This document shows positions 59,894-64,000 of a DNA stretch of 64,000 nt, in pieces (the first letter of the stretch is position 1; every line of letters begins with the position of its first letter). A program made the translations under genes and the position numbers. Source of the stretch: JBBTCX01 sp964494205 (GTDB taxonomy: Bacteria; Planctomycetota; Phycisphaerae; UBA1845); assembly GCA_964494205.1 (NCBI GenBank), contig CAZBRD010000023.1, positions 1 to 64,000 of the forward strand, written 5' to 3'. Below the pieces are notes generated by a model. The model ran no database searches. It was not told where the DNA came from and worked only from the letters and a program-made list of their open reading frames with translations.

Positions 59894-60548
59894 CCGCGGA
59901 GTGCGACCAGCGTACAGCCACTTGTTTGGTAGGAACACCGCGGCGAGTAAGTTCATCGGCAATTGCTCGCAACGTCATCCCCGTGGCGCGCATATCGCGC
60001 ACTTCTGAGATGATCTGCTGTTCATTGGGATCTACTTCGAGGGTCACTTGATCTGGTCCTAGGCTCCAACCAAATGGAACTGTACCCACTCGTTGCCCGC
60101 GGCTGGCCTTTTGGGTCAATGCCGTGACCGTGCGCTCTGCGATCAGATCCCGCTCAAACTCCGCCAACACCGCCAGCATTCGAAAGACAAGCTTTCCCGT
60201 AGCGGATGTTGTGTCGATCTTCTCCGACAAACTCACCAAGTCGGCGCCTGACTTGTTCAGTCGCTCCGCGATACCGATTGCATCCTTGGTAGATCGCGCC
60301 AACCGGGATAATGAATACACTACCAGAACGGCACCCGGTACATTGCACACTTCACTCAACGCCAACTGCAGCGCCGGTCGATTGTCGGCGCGCTTGCCAG
60401 ATAGCCCTGAATCTATGTGCACACCAGCTAGTGTGCAACCGTTCGCCTGACACCACGCTTCGATGCGTGCGCGTTGAGCGTCGATACTCACGCCGTCGAT
60501 TGCCTGGCCTGCCGTGCTGACTCTTACATACCCCATCGCCTTTGACAT
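59850..60548 (-). CDS. Serine site-specific recombinase (resolvase/invertase family)
   Basis: ATG at 60548 follows GAGGAG (7 bases). The N-terminal catalytic domain (about 1-140) has YVRVSTAGQ with nucleophile Ser11, then VYSLSRLARSTKDAI and FERDLIAERT with the conserved arginines. The C-terminal part (MRATGMTLRAIADELTRRGV) is a helix-turn-helix. At 232 residues it is a small resolvase-type enzyme, not a large serine integrase. The sequence just upstream contains GTAC-att-GTAC (60578-60588) and related TGTAC/GTGTA motifs, possible binding sites. It marks the region as mobile or formerly mobile. Confidence 0.92.
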   Translation of the reverse strand: MSKAMGYVRVSTAGQAIDGVSIDAQRARIEAWCQANGCTLAGVHIDSGLSGKRADNRPALQLALSEVCNVPGAVLVVYSLSRLARSTKDAIGIAERLNKSGADLVSLSEKIDTTSATGKLVFRMLAVLAEFERDLIAERTVTALTQKASRGQRVGTVPFGWSLGPDQVTLEVDPNEQQIISEVRDMRATGMTLRAIADELTRRGVPTKQVAVRWSHSAVIRLLNPRIRKSAA

Positions 60549-61414
60549 GTGCTCACTCCTCATTCACGTTGCGTCAAGTACATTGTACACGATACACGGT
60601 GTGAACTGAAGTCATTTCCACGAGCTAGTGCCAGCCATTGACACTCCGATGAATTGGGCCGTTCGTCGAAACGGCGATTTGCGGAATGGCCCAATCGGCC
60701 CAAATCACAGGCGACCACGAATAGCGTGTCTTTACTCTGAACGACTACTGCTTGATTTTCGTTGAGTTTGTGTGCGTCTCAAGAATGCGTTTCGCGAAAA
60801 ACGCCAACCTAGAGGGGATGTGTGTTCCTACCGGCCCAATCGGCCCATTCGGCCCACTGGTGCTGGGATGTGGTTGCAAGCGTAATCATTTCGGTTGCAG
60901 AGTGGTACCGCGGCAATCCCGACTCGAACAACAACGTGATGGAGTTCATGACTCATGGCAGCAGCTTGGACACAACGGAGCGGTTGTGTCCAAAGAATCA
61001 GCCATCGCGCGCAAGTCGGCCCGGCCATTTGTGGTGTCCATGCCAAGAACGCGAGCAGGCTTATGAGCTTGCCAAAATGCGTTGTATGCCATCGTGTGAC
61101 ACTGGCACACATGTCCGCGGCCTTGAGGACTACCCCCACCCCTGGGCGTACCTGGGTCCCCAAAAGAATCGAAACCCCGATGCGCCGTACCACCCTACCA
61201 GAAATATGCTGAGCCGTTTTTCGAGATACGGTGACTCTTGGAAAGAGGGTCATCCATGCAAAATGAAGAACAATCCTCGCGTTATTCGAATGTCAAATGA
61301 CCAGTACTGGGTTTCGTTTCACACACTGGGCTGAAACAAACGTTCCCCCCTGACCACCAGATACTGGGTGGACCAGAGGGGAACCGAATTGAAACTGAAT
61401 CCGTAGACAGCGTG
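60549..61414. other. Gene-free stretch
   Basis: About 870 bp without a convincing gene. Frames at 60752-61066 and 60822-61334 (plus strand) are open but lack ribosome binding sites and family resemblance. GGCCCAATCGGCCCA-type repeats occur at 60685-60700 and again at 60835-60850. The GTAC-att-GTAC palindrome at 60578-60588 lies at its left end. Confidence 0.5.
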
Positions 61415-63943
61415 CTACCGCTTGCGCAATGGAACCAGACCCAACAACAGCGACATGACCCCAAGATTAATAGCTCCCATGGCTCCACACATCGTCATTG
61501 TCGGAACGCCTTGATCCACGGGCGGGTCGACAGCAACATCACCGTCCGGTTCGCATCGATTACCGCTGCAATGCTGCCCTTCGAGACAGGACAGAGCATT
61601 GTTCTGGCAAATGCCTTCTTCGCACCTGTCGGTCGTACATGAGTCCTCATCGTTACATTCCGAGTCGGATTGGCACGGCGCTGCCCCTCCGGTCTGGCGC
61701 TCTACGAATTGAACGCTTTCGGAAACTAACCCACCGGCCGTGTTAGACCCTGAATAGACTACAAGGTGAAGATGGTTGGGTATGATCCCGCACTGGCATA
61801 CATTGCTGATTCGGCCGATAGGAGTGTCTTCACCAACCAGCTCACCGTCGCCGACGAAGATTGGGTTCATATGAAGGTAACCGCTCCACCATTTTTCTCC
61901 CGCTGTATCGTGTTCGACTAGCACGGCGCCTGAAACCGCACCAGGACGATGGTTTCCCGCGTATTTTACAACCTTTCCCGGCCTGATCGGATAGACAAGC
62001 TCGCCAGCATCAGCATCTGAAACCAAGTTGATGTCGTACGCAAACGTGTCGTCTGAATTACTTATGCCTCCATGCTCGCGGTGCAAGTCCGTTTGGTGCT
62101 GGCAAAACGTCCACAATCCTCGCTGTCCCACGCAGGCAGGGTTCTCGACTCCGGTGACACGGTAACCGCCAATTACCGGAGCAAGCACTGTCCTGATTTC
62201 GGTGCCAAGGAGCTGTTCTACAGCGTCTTGGGCTTCGTCCTGGTACTCAAGGTATGATTCATTCAGATAGGCCGACCAGTGGAGCCAACTGTTCGGCGTT
62301 TGAAATAGCGCAAACGCGGCTTGCGCGTTCGCGGCCGGACTATTCAACAAACTGCAGCCCTCTTCAGGTGTCGAAGCAAATGAGGGGTGTGCGAGGATGT
62401 TGATCTGCCACAAGCCACGTGAGTCTTCGACCACCCCCAGACAGTTCTGACACCAGGCGCCTATCCGAAAGTCCGATTCAGCCCTGGCGATGGCAATGGC
62501 GGTTTCTAGATCGTCATCTCTAAACCCCGCATCGTAGGCATATTCCGCAACAGTAAGCGCGCTCAACCTAGTACCTGATGGATTGCAATCGGTCGCCTCT
62601 TCTTGCTGACATTCGTGGTTATTGTCGCATTCCTCGCCGGCTGGGCACGACAACGGCACACAGCGGTTATCTTGGCACTGTTCGCAGGACCCACATTGGG
62701 TGTGGCTCGAGCAAAAACCATTGATCGTACTGCATGCGTGGTTGCTATTACACTGCTGACCAATCGGACACGTGAGCGTGACGCAGGCGTTGTTTTGACA
62801 AGTCTGGCACGGGCCGCATTGGGAGTTGTTCGAACAGAAACCCGGATCCGATTCGCAGGCATGGTTGTTATTGCATCGTTGACCCACTGTGCAGGAGATT
62901 GCCATGCAGACGTTGTTCTGACATGTCTGGCACGGACCACAGTACGAGTTGTTTGAACAGAAACCAGGAATTGAGGCACACCCGTGGTTACCGTCACATT
63001 GCTGGCCTATGGGACACGAGAGCGCGACACAAACATTGTTCTGACAGGTTTGGCACGATGCGCAGCCTGCGCTACTCGAACAAAAGTCAGGAATCGATTC
63101 GCAAGAATGATTGTTATTACATTGCTGGCCTGTTGGACACGAGAGCGTGGTGCACACGTTGTTTTGGCACGACTGACATGCCCCGCATCCCGAGTTACTT
63201 GAACAGTAGTTGGGAATCGATTGGCACGCATGGTTGTTGCATTGCTGACCCATCGGACACGTGAACGGGACACAGGTGTTATTCTGGCACGTCTCACACG
63301 GACCGCAGGCCGAGTTGCTCGAACAAAAATTAGGAATTGATTCGCACCCATGGTCGTCATCGCATCGTTGGCCGGTTGGACACGTGACCGGAACACAGTC
63401 ATCGCCCTGGCACTTTTCGCAATCGTCACAATCGGAGTCGTCCGAACAGCCTTCCACGGTGTAGTGAATGGTGATGTTCCAGCTGTCAATCCGACCGGAG
63501 TCGAGATGGCAACAATCCTCCGCCAAAAGGCACCATTGCTGGTTTACGAGAAGGCCGTTGGCGGCCGTAATTCCAGAGACTTGATCCGAGGGGTTGTCGG
63601 CGGGGCCGCCTTCATGATCCCAGAGAATTGCAACATCGGATAAATACACCGCTAAATCGGCGCTGTAGGAATGAACGCATTGGAAACCGACGTCGATTGA
63701 CGTGATGACTGCGGTCGGTGGTGCGTTTGAGATATCGATGCAACTCTGGGCAAGGAATCCGCAGCAGCCCGAGGCAGGGTTCGCGCACGCATTACCCGTG
63801 CAAGAGCCGTCGGGGATTGGAACGTCTGTCCCTTTACTGGCAGAAACAGACTGTGCGAACACGCACGCAGCACCCAGCGAATAGCAGTACCCCAGACAGC
63901 AGCAAACCAAAACTTTTCTTACATGTGGATTGACCGTTCTCAT
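61415..63943 (-). CDS. Secreted 842-aa protein: P-domain-like, Cys-rich repeats, lytic transglycosylase-like and M23 peptidase domains
   Basis: A signal peptide (about 1-30) is followed by a P/Homo B-like domain (about 40-163, FLAQSCIDISNAPP ... IDSWNITIHYTVEG). Seven Cys-rich repeats of 40-41 residues (about 166-446) each read roughly CGPCxTCQNNxC ... CPxGQQCNNNHxC. Residues about 460-580 look like a transglycosylase (AIARAESDF with Glu489; SRGLWQIN). Residues about 615-735 are an M23 peptidase: H624, D637 (AYDIN), H691 (YLHM), and HLH at 724-726. A second Cys-rich patch (757-797) precedes the tail TMTMCGAMG, a membrane helix and RKR. Two wall-cleaving activities on one surface-anchored chain are likely. 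Confidence 0.85.
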   Translation of the reverse strand: MRTVNPHVRKVLVCCCLGYCYSLGAACVFAQSVSASKGTDVPIPDGSCTGNACANPASGCCGFLAQSCIDISNAPPTAVITSIDVGFQCVHSYSADLAVYLSDVAILWDHEGGPADNPSDQVSGITAANGLLVNQQWCLLAEDCCHLDSGRIDSWNITIHYTVEGCSDDSDCDDCEKCQGDDCVPVTCPTGQRCDDDHGCESIPNFCSSNSACGPCETCQNNTCVPFTCPMGQQCNNHACQSIPNYCSSNSGCGACQSCQNNVCTTLSCPTGQQCNNNHSCESIPDFCSSSAGCASCQTCQNNVCVALSCPIGQQCDGNHGCASIPGFCSNNSYCGPCQTCQNNVCMAISCTVGQRCNNNHACESDPGFCSNNSQCGPCQTCQNNACVTLTCPIGQQCNSNHACSTINGFCSSHTQCGSCEQCQDNRCVPLSCPAGEECDNNHECQQEEATDCNPSGTRLSALTVAEYAYDAGFRDDDLETAIAIARAESDFRIGAWCQNCLGVVEDSRGLWQINILAHPSFASTPEEGCSLLNSPAANAQAAFALFQTPNSWLHWSAYLNESYLEYQDEAQDAVEQLLGTEIRTVLAPVIGGYRVTGVENPACVGQRGLWTFCQHQTDLHREHGGISNSDDTFAYDINLVSDADAGELVYPIRPGKVVKYAGNHRPGAVSGAVLVEHDTAGEKWWSGYLHMNPIFVGDGELVGEDTPIGRISNVCQCGIIPNHLHLVVYSGSNTAGGLVSESVQFVERQTGGAAPCQSDSECNDEDSCTTDRCEEGICQNNALSCLEGQHCSGNRCEPDGDVAVDPPVDQGVPTMTMCGAMGAINLGVMSLLLGLVPLRKR

Positions 63944-64000
63944 TTCACTCTCCTAGCTTTCAATTACGGACTTTGACAGTAAACATGCCACTCAACTTGC

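Noticed and set aside
60752..61334. Collagen-like GPIGPFGP frame and an overlapping 170-aa frame
   Set aside because: No ribosome binding site, two competing frames, and the collagen-like part is only three triplets from a GGCCCAAT-type DNA repeat.
62570..63430. Possible DNA tandem repeat or CRISPR array
   Set aside because: The about 122-bp periodicity is the coding sequence of the seven Cys-rich protein repeats of the 842-aa gene.

Overview
The window looks like a chromosomal segment of a Gram-negative planctomycete, most likely of the Phycisphaerae or a related lineage. This is inferred from content, since there is no rRNA to place it. Supporting signs are lpxB (an outer membrane with lipid A), many secreted or lipid-anchored proteins, dockerin-like GDVNGDG tails, YWTD propellers, thrombospondin type 3-like Asp repeats, CxxCGYxL zinc ribbons, and dispersed hairpin repeats. 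Gene density is high on both strands, with frequent ATGA or TAATG junctions and several convergent 3' overlaps.

Layout. 0-5 kb: tRNA-Gly, small proteins, zinc-ribbon membrane proteins (one fused to a Nudix-like domain) and a ComF phosphoribosyltransferase. 5-12.5 kb: YHS-domain protein, Tat-exported phosphoesterase, a cupin/beta-helix gene set, an MFS transporter and an orphan OppF/DppF ATPase. 12.7-20.3 kb: two YWTD-propeller/dockerin-like paralogues flanking proline/glutamate catabolism (P5C dehydrogenase), MgtC and a C-terminally anchored protein. 20.5-32 kb: lpxB (with an odd repeat-encoded insert), a Y-family polymerase, pirin, a chloroperoxidase-like hydrolase, an RND pump with its adaptor, and Uup. 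32-39.2 kb: two large calcium-repeat lipoproteins, the larger carrying a region resembling the pore module of anthrax protective antigen. 39.5-45.4 kb: a TPR protein translationally coupled to three tandem small lipoprotein paralogues, then an ArsR-DUF1801-SRPBCC operon with a visible operator/promoter. 45.4-47.6 kb: a propeller protein lying between an 18-bp direct repeat that matches a tRNA-Pro 3' end.

47.5-64 kb is the accessory part. It begins with a tRNA-Pro 3' remnant and contains a minus-strand five-gene cluster (58369 down to 48554): a protein with an acidic SPF leader and a long basic amphipathic region, an HExxH metalloprotease-like protein, a coiled-coil protein, an unrecognised protein, and a 1513-aa protein combining two M15-type peptidase domains, an esterase-like domain, peptidoglycan-binding-like segments and a lysozyme/transglycosylase-like domain. 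A DUF5681 protein, a serine recombinase and an 842-aa secreted protein (P-domain-like, seven Cys-rich repeats, transglycosylase-like and M23 peptidase domains, MCGAMG tail) follow. The cluster is the best candidate for an undescribed system: an exported multi-enzyme cell-wall-degrading apparatus or effector set. No injection-machine (tube, sheath, baseplate) or immunity gene is recognisable in the window, so its delivery mode is open.

Domain calls are from reading motifs by eye. No database search was run.
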